Positions 12,779 through 21,928 of a DNA stretch of 27,436 nt are shown here, one piece after another. The DNA is from CADBRN01 sp050944685. Its GTDB lineage: Bacteria; Bacillota; Clostridia; Lachnospirales; Lachnospiraceae. How positions within the stretch are numbered: the stretch's first letter is position 1; every line of letters starts with the position of its first letter. The translations under genes were made by a program, and so were the position numbers. Under the pieces are notes generated by a model, which did no database searches, had not been told where the DNA came from, and saw nothing but the letters and a program-made list of their open reading frames with translations. Location: contig JBMNRP010000028.1 of assembly GCA_050944685.1 (NCBI GenBank), forward strand, positions 1-27,436, given 5' to 3'.

Positions 12779-13487
12779 GATCGTTTGTCTTCTGGGAAGA
12801 GAAGTCGCCGCCCAGAGCGGAGGCGTGTTCTACCAGTCGGATTTCATCTACGATACGGAGATCAAATACGGAGTATCTCCGGATGAGATTTTCAGCACAA
12901 TTTATTATCGCAACCGTCCGAATGAATTTTTCCGATTCTATCGCGAAGAAGTGCTGTTGAAGCGCCCGAAACCGGATGGAGTCAATTTTGCTCTGAAACG
13001 CATGCAGGATGACGGGAGGCTCTCCGCGATCGTGACGAGAGGTTTTTTCAACGTCTCAAGCAGCATCGGATGCGAGAATGTCATCCAGCTTTACGGGACG
13101 GTCGACGTGAATCACTGCCCGCACTGCGGGGCGGAATATTCCGCGGATTATATCCTGAATCACAAGCCGATCCCGAAGTGTGAGAAGTGCGGTACGATGA
13201 TACATCCCGGCGTCACACTGGCCGGCGAGATGCTGGATTCCGGCGTGATGACAAAAGCTGCCGAGGCGGTTTCCTGCGCGGACACGCTGCTGGTGATCGG
13301 ATGCAGCCTCTCCTCCCGACTCGGCGAACTCGGCCGCTATTTCAACGGCAATAAAATTGTGCTCGTCAACACGACGGAGCATTATACGGACCGCAGGGCG
13401 GACTGCGTCTGCATCGGCCCTTCTCTGGAGAAGATCCTGGAAGAGGCTTATCCGGGCGGTCATCCGGTCCGGGGCAGCCGCGAGTAA
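12735..13487 (+). CDS. Sirtuin (Sir2)-like protein with altered catalytic residues
   Basis: The 250-residue protein has the sirtuin layout. CPHC at 128-131 and CEKC at 149-152 are the four zinc ligands, and LLVIGCSLSSRLGEL near 185-199 corresponds to the late Rossmann block (usually GTSL), followed by KIVLVNTTE. The catalytic parts are changed. The block usually read as GAGIS is LLGREVAAQSGG. The usual TQNID is TRGFF. The catalytic His of ELHG is Tyr120 in QLYGT. Ordinary NAD-dependent deacylation is therefore doubtful; binding of NAD or ADP-ribose remains possible. The ATG at 12735 lies inside the end of ftsW with AGGTG in front, and longer in-frame readings would overlap ftsW further. It is translationally coupled to ftsW and precedes gltX. 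Confidence 0.8.
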   Translation: MSIRYLKEILENSNKIVCLLGREVAAQSGGVFYQSDFIYDTEIKYGVSPDEIFSTIYYRNRPNEFFRFYREEVLLKRPKPDGVNFALKRMQDDGRLSAIVTRGFFNVSSSIGCENVIQLYGTVDVNHCPHCGAEYSADYILNHKPIPKCEKCGTMIHPGVTLAGEMLDSGVMTKAAEAVSCADTLLVIGCSLSSRLGELGRYFNGNKIVLVNTTEHYTDRRADCVCIGPSLEKILEEAYPGGHPVRGSRE

Positions 13488-13559
13488 GGAGAAGCTGACG
13501 GGCAGAGACGGATACCGGTTCTCAGAACTGAAACAGGAAACAGCAATAAGGAGAGAAAC

Positions 13560-15026
13560 ATGAGTGGGGTGAAAACCAGATTTGCGCCGAGCCCGACCGG
13601 GCGTATGCACGTAGGCAACCTGCGCACGGCGCTTTATTCCTATCTGACGGCAAAGCATGAGGGCGGCACATTCATGCTCCGGATCGAGGACACCGATCAG
13701 GAGCGATTCATGGAGGGCGCCCTCGATATTATTTACCAGACCATGAAGGAAACAGGCCTTCTGTGGGACGAGGGGCCGGACAAGGACGGCGGTGTCGGCC
13801 CGTACATTCAGAGTGAGCGCTGCCGTCAGGGCATATATCTGAAATACGCGAAGCAGCTGATTGATCAGGGCAGCGCTTATTACTGCTTCTGCACGCCGGA
13901 GCGGATCAATTCCCTGCGCCGCGTCGTTGCGGGAAAAGAGATCATGATGTACGACAAGCACTGTCTGCATCTTTCGAAGGAAGAGATCGAAGCGAACCTG
14001 GCCGCAGGAAAACCTTACGTCATCCGATTCAACATGCCGACGGAGGGAACGACGACTTTCCACGATGAGATTTACGGCGACATCACCGCTCCGAATGAGG
14101 AGCTCGACGATCTGATTCTGATTAAATCCGACGGATTCCCGACATACAATTTCGCCAATGTCGTCGATGACCATCTGATGGGCATTACCCATGTCGTGCG
14201 TGGAAACGAATATCTTTCCTCGACCCCGAAATACAATCTGATCTACCAGGCTTTCGGCTGGGATGTCCCGACGTATATTCACTGCCCGCTGATCACCAAT
14301 GAAGAAGGCGCAAAGCTTTCGAAGCGCTCCGGCCACTCCTCCTTTGAGGACCTGATCGAGCAGGGCTACGTGAGCGAGGCGGTCGTGAACTTTGTCGCGC
14401 TTCTCGGATGGAGTCCGGAGGGAGATGAGGAGATTTTCTCCCTTCCCGAGCTGGTGGAAAAATTTGATTACCACAGGATCAGCAAATCGCCCGCCGTCTT
14501 CGACATGCAGAAGCTGAAATGGATGAACGGTGAGTATATCAAAAAGATGGACGACGAGGCGTTCTATGAGAGAGCTATGCCGTACATTGACCAGGTTATC
14601 ACCGCCCCCCTCGACAAAAAGAAGATCGCGGATATGGTGAAGACGAGGATCCAGATCTTCCCGGATATTCCGGAGATGATCGATTTCTTCCAGCGGATGC
14701 CCGAATACGACGTCAGCATGTATACGCACAAGAAGTCAAAGAGTACCCTGGAATCGTCGAAAAAGGTGCTTTCCGAGACCATCCCGATTCTGGAAAATCT
14801 CGAGCCGTTTGATAACGATACCATGTTCGCCGCACTGAAGCAGTATGCTTCGGACGAGGGTCTGAAGGTAAATACGGTCATGTGGCCGCTTCGCACAGCC
14901 GTTTCCGGAAAGGCCGCCACTCCGTCCGGCGCGACCGGAATCATGGATGTGCTCGGAAAAGACGAGTCGGTCCGCCGTCTGAAAGAAGGCCTTCGCAAGA
15001 CAGAAGAAGCGCCGGACAATGGATGA
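13560..15026 (+). CDS. gltX: Glutamyl-tRNA synthetase
   Basis: This 488-residue class I synthetase charges tRNA-Glu with glutamate. In clostridia lacking GlnRS it may also misacylate tRNA-Gln for the amidotransferase route; that cannot be told here. Visible motifs are FAPSPTGRMHVGN with the HIGH-type HVGN at 17-20, LRIEDTDQERF, a YYCFCTPE block, and the KMSKS-type KLSKR at 252-256. It is the usual length for bacterial GluRS, with a helical anticodon-binding C-terminal half. The ATG at 13560 follows AAGGAG by six bases. It lies 72 bases after the sirtuin-like gene and 33 bases before the helicase gene. No T-box leader fits in the upstream gap. Confidence 0.97.
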   Translation: MSGVKTRFAPSPTGRMHVGNLRTALYSYLTAKHEGGTFMLRIEDTDQERFMEGALDIIYQTMKETGLLWDEGPDKDGGVGPYIQSERCRQGIYLKYAKQLIDQGSAYYCFCTPERINSLRRVVAGKEIMMYDKHCLHLSKEEIEANLAAGKPYVIRFNMPTEGTTTFHDEIYGDITAPNEELDDLILIKSDGFPTYNFANVVDDHLMGITHVVRGNEYLSSTPKYNLIYQAFGWDVPTYIHCPLITNEEGAKLSKRSGHSSFEDLIEQGYVSEAVVNFVALLGWSPEGDEEIFSLPELVEKFDYHRISKSPAVFDMQKLKWMNGEYIKKMDDEAFYERAMPYIDQVITAPLDKKKIADMVKTRIQIFPDIPEMIDFFQRMPEYDVSMYTHKKSKSTLESSKKVLSETIPILENLEPFDNDTMFAALKQYASDEGLKVNTVMWPLRTAVSGKAATPSGATGIMDVLGKDESVRRLKEGLRKTEEAPDNG

Positions 15027-15059
15027 AGAATTTAAGAAACGGAGACAGACGCATATAAG

Positions 15060-16901
15060 GTGAAAAAGCATAATCGGGAGCAGGAAGAGGCCATCGCGCA
15101 TAAAGAGGGACCGATGATGGTGCTCGCCGGACCGGGAACGGGGAAAACGACCGTCATAGCCGGGCGAACCGAGGCTCTGGTGCGCTCCGGGGTTCCTGCC
15201 TCCTCGATACTGGTTGTGACTTTTACGAGAGCCGCCGCCTCCGAGATGCGCGGACGCATCCGGGCCTCCCTCGGAAGCCGGGCGGATGGGGCCGCGATCG
15301 GAACCTTTCACGGCATTTTCTACGGGATGCTGAAAGGGCCGTATCACCTGCAGAGCGGGAGCGTTCTCGGAGAGCAGGACCGGTCCGCTCTGATCCGAAA
15401 GCTGCTTGCCAGCTGCTATCCGGGATCACTTCGTGAGAGCGAACTTCCGGAAGCTGTGCAGAAAGAGATCAGCCGGGTCAAGGGTGAGCAGATCGATCTC
15501 TCTCATTATTACTCTGCCTCGCTTCCGGCGGAGACGTTCCGGAAGGTAATGCGAGGCTACGAGAACTGGAAGAAGGAAAACCGGAAAATCGATTTTGACG
15601 ACATTATCCTTTTCTGCTGGCGCATGCTGAACCGCAGTCCCGGGATTCTCTCTTTCTGGCAGAAAAAATGGAGATATATTCTGGTCGATGAATTTCAGGA
15701 TATTTCGCCGCTTCAGTATTCGATCGTGCGGATGCTGGCCCGGCCGGAAGACAACCTCTTTATCGTGGGAGACGACGATCAGTCGATTTACCGCTTCCGC
15801 GGGGCCAATCCTCTCATCATGCTGAATTTTCCGAAAGACTACCCGGACGCGTCGGTGGAAGCTCTGCGGCTGAACTACCGCAGTACGCCGGAGATTCTGG
15901 CGTTCGCCGGCAAGGTCATCGCGAAGAATCAGAACCGCTATCCGAAAACGATTGAGCCGACGCGCCCCGGCGGAAAACCTGTCCGGCTGCATATTCTGAA
16001 AAACCTGTCCGAGGAGGCTGCCTTTCTTTCCTCCGGGATCCGCCGGAGGATGAAAGAGGGAGAGGATCCCTCCGGAATCGCTGTGCTTGTCCGGACGAAT
16101 TCCGGGATGCGGCACGTGATCGAACGCTTTATTTCCGATCGGGTTCCCTTCCGGTCCGCGGACGTCATCCCGTGCGTCTATGATCACTGGGCCGCCCGCG
16201 ATCTGATCAGCTATCTGGAGCTTGGCAGCGGCGGGAGAGACCGGTCGGATTTTCTGAGGATCATGAACCGGCCGCTTCGCTATATTTCGCGGGAGGCGCT
16301 CAAGGATCCGTCGGTTTCTTTCCGGAACCTGTACCGCTATTACAGCGGAAAGGACTGGATGCAGAAGCGGATCGCCCGCCTGGAAAACGATATCCGGACG
16401 ATCGGGACACTCTCTTTGTACGGGGCGGTCTGCTACATCCGGAAATCGGTCGGGTACGATGATTTTATCCGCAGCTGGGCTTCGGATCACGACGTTCCGG
16501 AGGATGTACTCATGTCTGTCCTCGATGAAGTCGCGGACAGTGCCTCCAACTATAAAACATTCGCGGAATGGAAGACATTTATCGCTGAATACCGCTCGCA
16601 GCTGAGGGAGCGCCGAAACAGCCGGGAGGAGAAGGGCGGTGTTATGATCTCGACGCTTCACGCCTCAAAGGGGACCGAATACGACACCGTATATCTGATT
16701 GACGTGAATGAGGGAGTTATTCCGCACAAAAAGGCCGTGCTGGACGCGGATCTGGAAGAGGAGCGCCGGATGTTTTACGTCGGACTGACCAGGGCGAGGA
16801 AAGAGCTGCATCTTACAGCGGTGAAAAAAAGATACGACAGGGAGGCGGAGCTCTCTTTGTTTCTGGATGGACTGATTCCGGGAAGAGGGAACCCGTCGTA
16901 A
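15060..16901 (+). CDS. UvrD/PcrA/Rep-like superfamily 1 DNA helicase
   Basis: The 613-residue protein is an ATP-dependent 3'-5' DNA helicase. The motifs are in order: Q motif NREQEEAI at 5-12, Walker A AGPGTGKT at 23-30, VVTFTRAAASEM (Ia), IGTFHGIFY, DEFQD at 210-214 (Walker B), GDDDQSIYRFRGA (III), LNYRST (IV), TLHASKGTEYDTVYL (V) and RRMFYVGLTRARKEL (VI). It is shorter than PcrA (about 730 residues) and lacks much of the C-terminal extension, so it may be a specialised paralogue rather than PcrA itself. The GTG at 15060 is the only start that keeps the Q motif, although the ribosome binding site is weak. It sits between gltX and a zinc-motif membrane protein, close to polA. Confidence 0.92.
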   Translation: MKKHNREQEEAIAHKEGPMMVLAGPGTGKTTVIAGRTEALVRSGVPASSILVVTFTRAAASEMRGRIRASLGSRADGAAIGTFHGIFYGMLKGPYHLQSGSVLGEQDRSALIRKLLASCYPGSLRESELPEAVQKEISRVKGEQIDLSHYYSASLPAETFRKVMRGYENWKKENRKIDFDDIILFCWRMLNRSPGILSFWQKKWRYILVDEFQDISPLQYSIVRMLARPEDNLFIVGDDDQSIYRFRGANPLIMLNFPKDYPDASVEALRLNYRSTPEILAFAGKVIAKNQNRYPKTIEPTRPGGKPVRLHILKNLSEEAAFLSSGIRRRMKEGEDPSGIAVLVRTNSGMRHVIERFISDRVPFRSADVIPCVYDHWAARDLISYLELGSGGRDRSDFLRIMNRPLRYISREALKDPSVSFRNLYRYYSGKDWMQKRIARLENDIRTIGTLSLYGAVCYIRKSVGYDDFIRSWASDHDVPEDVLMSVLDEVADSASNYKTFAEWKTFIAEYRSQLRERRNSREEKGGVMISTLHASKGTEYDTVYLIDVNEGVIPHKKAVLDADLEEERRMFYVGLTRARKELHLTAVKKRYDREAELSLFLDGLIPGRGNPS

Positions 16902-16924
16902 ATCAGGCAGGTGTGGAGATGACC

Positions 16925-17434
16925 ATGACAGAACCGAAAAAGTCGAAAGACACCGAAACGGCAGAAAACAGACAGTCTCTTACCGCAGCGGACACCGTGA
17001 TCCGCTTTCTGGATCGCCTGTCTGCAAAAATACGGAATTTTTTTGAGAGCTTCTCTGCGCGCAGAAGGAAAAAAGAAGAGGGACTCACTCACAAGGAGGC
17101 GCTGGAAATGCTCTCCCGGTATCTCTCGGACGATCTTTCCGATGAAGAAACCACGGCGTTTCTTTCCCACATCGGAAGCTGCCGCGACTGCTATGAGGAA
17201 CTTGAGACGATGTACCTGGTCGACCGCACGATTCATTATCTGGATGACTCGGAAGACGGATCGTTTGATTTGAAGACAGAACTCCTGCACGATATGGAAA
17301 AAAAGATGCGACGGATCCGCAGAAATTTATTCTTCGGAAATCTGCGCAGAATTTCCACGGCGATTTCCGCCGGCTTTTTCGTACTGGCCGTGATGGATTT
17401 CTTCGGACTCGTTCCGATCAGCCGGCTGATCTGA
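16925..17434 (+). CDS. Membrane protein with an anti-sigma-type zinc motif (zf-HC2-like)
   Basis: The product is about 169 residues. A charged N-terminal part is followed by EALEMLSRYLSDDLSDEE and the motif H82-x3-C86-x2-C89, as in the zinc-binding anti-sigma domain. The single hydrophobic segment lies at about 145-164. In known ZAS proteins this domain faces the cytoplasm and binds an ECF sigma factor. No sigma factor gene is beside it, so its partner is unknown and a different role is possible. ATG 16925 is used because GGAG lies six bases upstream; GTG 16913 and ATG 16919 are alternatives. It starts 23 bases after the helicase gene and ends 64 bases before polA. Confidence 0.65.
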   Translation: MTEPKKSKDTETAENRQSLTAADTVIRFLDRLSAKIRNFFESFSARRRKKEEGLTHKEALEMLSRYLSDDLSDEETTAFLSHIGSCRDCYEELETMYLVDRTIHYLDDSEDGSFDLKTELLHDMEKKMRRIRRNLFFGNLRRISTAISAGFFVLAVMDFFGLVPISRLI

Positions 17435-17498
17435 CAGGAAAGAGGGCGGACCGTCTGAAATCCGTCCTGTATGAATACGGAATAGTAAGGATGAAAAC

Positions 17499-20144
17499 AT
17501 GAAGGAAAAACTTCTGCTGATTGACGGTCACAGCATGCTGAACCGTGCCTTTTACGGGATTCCGCTTCTGACAAATGCGGATGGCGTGCACACCAATGCC
17601 GTGTACGGTTTTCTGAATATCATGCTGAAGGTTTGCGATGAGGAAAAGCCGCAGTATCTTACTGTGGCTTTTGACGTGCATGCTCCGACGTTCCGCCATA
17701 AAAAATTCGCGGAATACAAGGGAACGAGAAAACCGATGCCGGACGAGCTCCGGGAACAGGTTCCGCTGATGAAGGAGGTCCTGAAGTCGATGGAAATTCC
17801 GATCGTCGAGAAGGAAGGCTATGAAGCGGATGATATTCTCGGAACGCTTTCCCGGAAGGGGGAGTCGGAGGGACTGGAGGTCACCATACTCTCCGGTGAC
17901 CGGGACCTTCTGCAGCTCGCCACGGACACGATCAAAATCCGCATCCCCAGAACCTCGAAGGGAAAGACGGAGGTGTTTGATTATTACGCGGATGATGTGA
18001 AGAAGGAGTACCAGGTGACGCCGGAGGAGTTTATCGACGTGAAGGCCCTTCAGGGCGACGCGTCGGACAACATCCCGGGAATTCCGGGCGTCGGAGTCAA
18101 GACGGCGACCAATATCATTGCCAGGTACCATTCGATCGAGAACGCCCACGACCATCTCACCGAGATCAAACCCAAAAAAGCGATGGAATCTCTTCGCGAT
18201 CATTACGATCTCGCGATTCTCTCGAAGGATCTGGCGACGATCCGTCTGAATGCGCCGGTCGAATTTGACAAAGAGAGAGCCCGGATCGGGAATTTTTATA
18301 CGCCGGAAGCGTATGAGATGTTCAAGAAGCTGGATTTCCGGAATCTGCTCGGACGGTTTGACGAGTCAAACCGCGCCCCGGCACCGGTTCCCAAGGTACA
18401 GGTGATCCGGGAACGCGGTCAGGCGGAGAAGCTGGTGAAAGAGGTCTCGTCCGGAGAAGCCGTCGGGATCTCCGCGCTGATATCGGATCATTCGATTTTC
18501 GCTCTGGGTCTCTGCCCGGACCGGGAGAGGATCTTCTGCCTGATCCGGGGCGGGACACAGGATGCGATGACGGGCGGGGACCTGGCCGGATTTGCGAAAA
18601 CGATTCTTTCCGGATCATCGGAAATCCGCGCTTATGACCTGAAGGAAATCCTGAACTGTGCGCCGGTCCGTGAGCGGAGCAATATTTCGGATGTCCGGAT
18701 CGGGGCGTATCTGGCAGAGCCGCTTCGCTCCGATTATCCCTGCGATGTGATCGCCTCGGAATATGCTCACATTATGATTCCCTCCGCGGGTGAGATTTTC
18801 GGAGGGAAAAAAGTTCCGTCTCCGAAGGACATGAGTGAGGAAAAAGCGGCCGAATATGTCGGACTTGCGGCCTTCTCTGCCTTTGTGAGTGCGGTTCCGA
18901 TCAGAGAAAAATTGAAAGAACTGCAGATGGACCGCCTTTACATGGAGATCGAGATGCCGCTCGTTTTCACGCTTTCCTGCATGGAGCGCGCCGGCATGAA
19001 GGTGGAGAAGGAAGAGCTCGCCGCATACGGAGAGGATCTCGGAGAACAGATCGAAAAAACCGAGCAGAAGATCTATGACGGGGCCGGCATGCAGTTTAAC
19101 ATCAATTCACCGAAACAGCTCGGCGAGATTTTGTTTGAGAAGATGAAGCTTCCGGGCGGGAAAAAGACGAAAACCGGCTATTCCACCGCGGCGAGCGTTC
19201 TCGAGAAGCTGGCGGACGATGTGCCGTTTGTGCAGGACGTCCTCGAATACCGCCAGCTGACCAAGCTGAAATCGACATATGCGGATGCCCTGCCCGGCTA
19301 TATCCGGGAGGACGGGCGGATTCACTCGAATTTCAACCAGACGATCACGGCGACCGGGAGGATTTCCAGCAATGAGCCGAATCTGCAGAATATTCCGGTC
19401 CGCATGGAGCTGGGGCGGCAGATCCGAAAGGTATTTGTGCCGGAGGAGGGAAACGTCTATATTGATGCGGATTATTCCCAGATCGAGCTGCGCGTTCTCG
19501 CGTCGATGTCCGGAGATGAGAAGCTGATCGATGCCTATCGGCAGGCCAGCGACATTCACCGCCTGACGGCGTCGCAGGTATTCCACGTCCCCTTTGACGA
19601 GGTAACCCCGCTTCAGAGGCGAAACGCGAAGGCGGTCAATTTCGGGATCGTCTACGGCATCAGTTCGTTCGGACTCAGTCAGGGGCTTTCGATCAGCCGG
19701 AAGGAAGCCGCGGAATATATTGACAATTACTTTAAGACGTACCCGAAAATCAAGTCGTTTCTGGACGGCCTCGTCGAGAGCGCGAAGGAAAAGGGATACG
19801 CCAAGACGCTGTTTCAGAGACGCAGACCCGTTCCGGAGCTGAAAGACAGCAATTACATGAAGCGCTCGTTCGGCGAAAGAGTGGCAATGAATTCTCCCAT
19901 TCAGGGAACGGCTGCCGACATTATCAAGATCGCGATGAATCGTGTGCGCAGGCGCCTTGAAGAGGAAAATTACCGCGCACGTCTGATTCTGCAGGTGCAC
20001 GACGAACTGCTGATCGAGGCCCCCAGGGAGGAGGCGGAGGCGGTTTCGGCCCTTCTGGAGCATGAGATGACGCACGCCGCCGATCTCGCGGTGGATCTTG
20101 TGGTGGATCTTCATACGGGCCTTTCCTGGTATGACGCGAAGTGA
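17499..20144 (+). CDS. polA: DNA polymerase I
   Basis: The 881-residue enzyme fills gaps and removes RNA primers during replication and repair. Residues 1 to about 290 form the 5'-nuclease domain (LLLIDGHSMLNRAFYG, EADDILGTL, LSGDRDLLQL, GDASDNIPGIPGVGVKTA). Residues about 300-470 correspond to the 3'-5' exonuclease region, but the first DxE motif is missing (VGISALISD), so proofreading is probably lost, as in many Gram-positive PolA proteins. The polymerase domain has motif A DADYSQIELR from Asp656, motif B RRNAKAVNFGIVYG from Arg707, and motif C QVHDE at 832-836. The ATG at 17499 follows TAAGGATG. coaE follows 22 bases after the stop, an order common in Firmicutes. Confidence 0.97.
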   Translation: MKEKLLLIDGHSMLNRAFYGIPLLTNADGVHTNAVYGFLNIMLKVCDEEKPQYLTVAFDVHAPTFRHKKFAEYKGTRKPMPDELREQVPLMKEVLKSMEIPIVEKEGYEADDILGTLSRKGESEGLEVTILSGDRDLLQLATDTIKIRIPRTSKGKTEVFDYYADDVKKEYQVTPEEFIDVKALQGDASDNIPGIPGVGVKTATNIIARYHSIENAHDHLTEIKPKKAMESLRDHYDLAILSKDLATIRLNAPVEFDKERARIGNFYTPEAYEMFKKLDFRNLLGRFDESNRAPAPVPKVQVIRERGQAEKLVKEVSSGEAVGISALISDHSIFALGLCPDRERIFCLIRGGTQDAMTGGDLAGFAKTILSGSSEIRAYDLKEILNCAPVRERSNISDVRIGAYLAEPLRSDYPCDVIASEYAHIMIPSAGEIFGGKKVPSPKDMSEEKAAEYVGLAAFSAFVSAVPIREKLKELQMDRLYMEIEMPLVFTLSCMERAGMKVEKEELAAYGEDLGEQIEKTEQKIYDGAGMQFNINSPKQLGEILFEKMKLPGGKKTKTGYSTAASVLEKLADDVPFVQDVLEYRQLTKLKSTYADALPGYIREDGRIHSNFNQTITATGRISSNEPNLQNIPVRMELGRQIRKVFVPEEGNVYIDADYSQIELRVLASMSGDEKLIDAYRQASDIHRLTASQVFHVPFDEVTPLQRRNAKAVNFGIVYGISSFGLSQGLSISRKEAAEYIDNYFKTYPKIKSFLDGLVESAKEKGYAKTLFQRRRPVPELKDSNYMKRSFGERVAMNSPIQGTAADIIKIAMNRVRRRLEEENYRARLILQVHDELLIEAPREEAEAVSALLEHEMTHAADLAVDLVVDLHTGLSWYDAK

Positions 20145-20166
20145 AAAGGCAAAGGGAAGCATAGAA

Positions 20167-20760
20167 ATGAAAAAAATCGGGATCACCGGAGGAGTCGGAT
20201 GCGGAAAGAGCGCGGTCATGGCGTATATTGCCTCAAACTATGACGCGGTGACGGTCCTCGCGGATGAGGCAGGGCGGAAGCTGATGGAGCCGGACGGCGC
20301 CTGCTATCTGCCGGTCGTGGAGCTGTTCGGCAGCGGGATTCTCCGCGAAGACGGGTCGCTGGACCGGAAACGGATCGCGGCAGAGATCTTCCGGGACGAG
20401 AAGAAGCGGGCCAGACTGAACGCGATTATTCATCCGGCCGTCCGCAGACTCATCCTGCAGGAAGAGGACCGGGCCGAAAAAGAGGGGCACGGCTGGTTTT
20501 TCCTGGAAGCGGCTCTTCTGATTGAGGAAGATTATCGTGCGGTTCTCGATGAATTGTGGTATATTTATGCGGAGGATTCGGTGCGGCGCAGAAGGCTCGC
20601 GTTTTCCAGAGGCTATTCGGACGAAAAGATCACTTCGATCATGAACAGCCAGCTCTCCGAGGAGGAGTTCCGGAAGAACTGCGATTTCGTCATTGACAAC
20701 AGCGGCGATTTCGCCGATACGGCCGCAGCGATCGACCGGAGGATGCATTCCGGCCGGTAA
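20167..20760 (+). CDS. coaE: Dephospho-CoA kinase
   Basis: The 197-residue kinase carries out the last step of coenzyme A synthesis, phosphorylating the 3'-hydroxyl of dephospho-CoA with ATP. It opens with MKKIGITGGVGCGKS, whose P-loop is at residues 8-15. It then shows an LADEAGRKLMEPDG block (usually DxDxxxRxL), NAIIHPAVRRLI, FLEAALLIEE (the usual VPLLFE position) and the RRRRLAFSRGYSDEKI lid region with the C-terminal CDFVIDNSGD. Length fits the family. The ATG at 20167 is chosen because the conserved P-loop follows it directly; upstream in-frame sequence overlaps the end of polA. It lies within the polA-coaE-walJ run. Confidence 0.93.
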   Translation: MKKIGITGGVGCGKSAVMAYIASNYDAVTVLADEAGRKLMEPDGACYLPVVELFGSGILREDGSLDRKRIAAEIFRDEKKRARLNAIIHPAVRRLILQEEDRAEKEGHGWFFLEAALLIEEDYRAVLDELWYIYAEDSVRRRRLAFSRGYSDEKITSIMNSQLSEEEFRKNCDFVIDNSGDFADTAAAIDRRMHSGR

Positions 20761-20800
20761 ATAAGGGGTTTTATTTATTATTAGAGGGATTATTGCCGTT

Positions 20801-21598
20801 ATGAGAGTTTGCAGCATTGCGAGCGGAAGCAGTGGAAACTGCATTTTTGCGGGGAGCGGGAATACGCAGATCCTGATTGACGTCGGCATCAGCGGGAAAA
20901 AGGTCGAAAAAGGGCTGAACCGTCTGGGACTGACCGGATCCGATCTGAACGCGATTTTTGTCACCCATGAACATTCGGATCATATCAAGGGACTGGGCGT
21001 GATGGCCAGGAGACTTTCCATCCCCATCTACGCGACTGCGAAAACACGCGAGGCGATTCTGTCTGCCCCGGGCCTCGGAACGATTCCGGAGGATCTTTTT
21101 CACGAGGTCTCACCGGACGAGACGACTTCTGTGGGTGATATTACCGTCGAGCCGTTTCGCATCTCGCACGACGCGGCGGACCCGGTCGGATACCGGATCT
21201 CGCACGGAAAGAAAAGCGCTGCGATTGCGACGGACATGGGGATGTACACCGACTACACGATTTCGCATCTGCAGAATCTGGATGTCCTCTTTATCGAGGC
21301 CAATCATGACGTGCGGATGCTGCAGGCGGGCCGTTATCCGTATATCCTGAAGCGCAGGATTCTGAGCGAGCGCGGTCATCTCTCCAACGAGGATTCCGGG
21401 AGACTGGTCGGGGAAGTGCTTCATGACCGGATGAAATATATCGTTCTGTCGCATCTCTCGAAGGAAAACAATTATCCGGCTCTCGCCTTTGAGACGGTCA
21501 GCGCCGAGGTTACGATGGGGGACAACCCCTACCGGGCGGGTGATTTCCCGATCTCGGTGGCAAAACGCGACGAGATCAGCGAAGAGCTGGTTTTCTGA
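20801..21598 (+). CDS. walJ: MBL-fold metallohydrolase, WalJ/YycJ type
   Basis: The 265-residue metallo-beta-lactamase-fold protein begins MRVCSIASGSSGNC, the typical start of the YycJ/WalJ family. The metal-binding block THEHSDH is at 55-61, followed by ISHDAADPVGYRI, the TDMGMYTDY block, FIEANHDVRML and a late His in LSHLSKENN. In Bacillus the gene lies in the walRK operon, and family members have been linked to DNA repair or coordination of replication with the cell wall. Here it is not beside walRK but behind polA-coaE, which fits a DNA-metabolism role (inference). The ATG at 20801 is preceded by a loose GAGGG. Confidence 0.87.
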   Translation: MRVCSIASGSSGNCIFAGSGNTQILIDVGISGKKVEKGLNRLGLTGSDLNAIFVTHEHSDHIKGLGVMARRLSIPIYATAKTREAILSAPGLGTIPEDLFHEVSPDETTSVGDITVEPFRISHDAADPVGYRISHGKKSAAIATDMGMYTDYTISHLQNLDVLFIEANHDVRMLQAGRYPYILKRRILSERGHLSNEDSGRLVGEVLHDRMKYIVLSHLSKENNYPALAFETVSAEVTMGDNPYRAGDFPISVAKRDEISEELVF

Positions 21599-21612
21599 CA
21601 GAAAGGATCTTC

Positions 21613-21885
21613 ATGAAAAAAACGATTATCACGGTTACGGGCCGCGACACGGTGGGAATCATCGCCCGTGTCTGCAATTATCTGGCGAAGCAGAATGTCA
21701 ATATCGAAGATATTTCCCAGACGATTCTCCAGGGATATTTCCACATGATGATGATCGCAGACACATCCGCATCTCCGAAGGATGTCGGGGAATTGGCGGA
21801 TGATCTGAAAAAAATCGGAGACGAGATCGGTGTGGTGATTCACTGTCAGCACGAAGATATCTTTGATATGATGCATCGTATCTGA
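21613..21885 (+). CDS. ACT-domain protein, UPF0237 type
   Basis: The 90-residue protein consists of a single ACT domain with strand-helix order: KKTIITVTGRDTVGIIARVC, then NVNIEDISQTILQGYFHMMM and a second helix with DVGELADDLKKIGDEIG. ACT domains usually bind amino acids or other small ligands and regulate a partner. It matches the UPF0237 family, whose genes regularly precede UPF0210 genes in clostridia. The ATG at 21613 has GAAAGGAT at good spacing. It starts 14 bases after walJ and lies 43 bases before the UPF0210 gene, so a functional pair with that gene is likely (inference). Confidence 0.9.
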   Translation: MKKTIITVTGRDTVGIIARVCNYLAKQNVNIEDISQTILQGYFHMMMIADTSASPKDVGELADDLKKIGDEIGVVIHCQHEDIFDMMHRI

Positions 21886-21928
21886 CGATACGAGGTATTT
21901 CCCGCGAAAAGAAAAAGGTCCGGAAACG

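Noticed and set aside
13488..13559. T-box or other riboswitch before gltX
   Set aside because: The gap is only 72 bases and shows no specifier stem, T-box sequence or terminator.
17434..17498. Terminator or leader element before polA
   Set aside because: A GGGCGGA/TCCGTCC pairing exists, but the loop is large and no T run follows.
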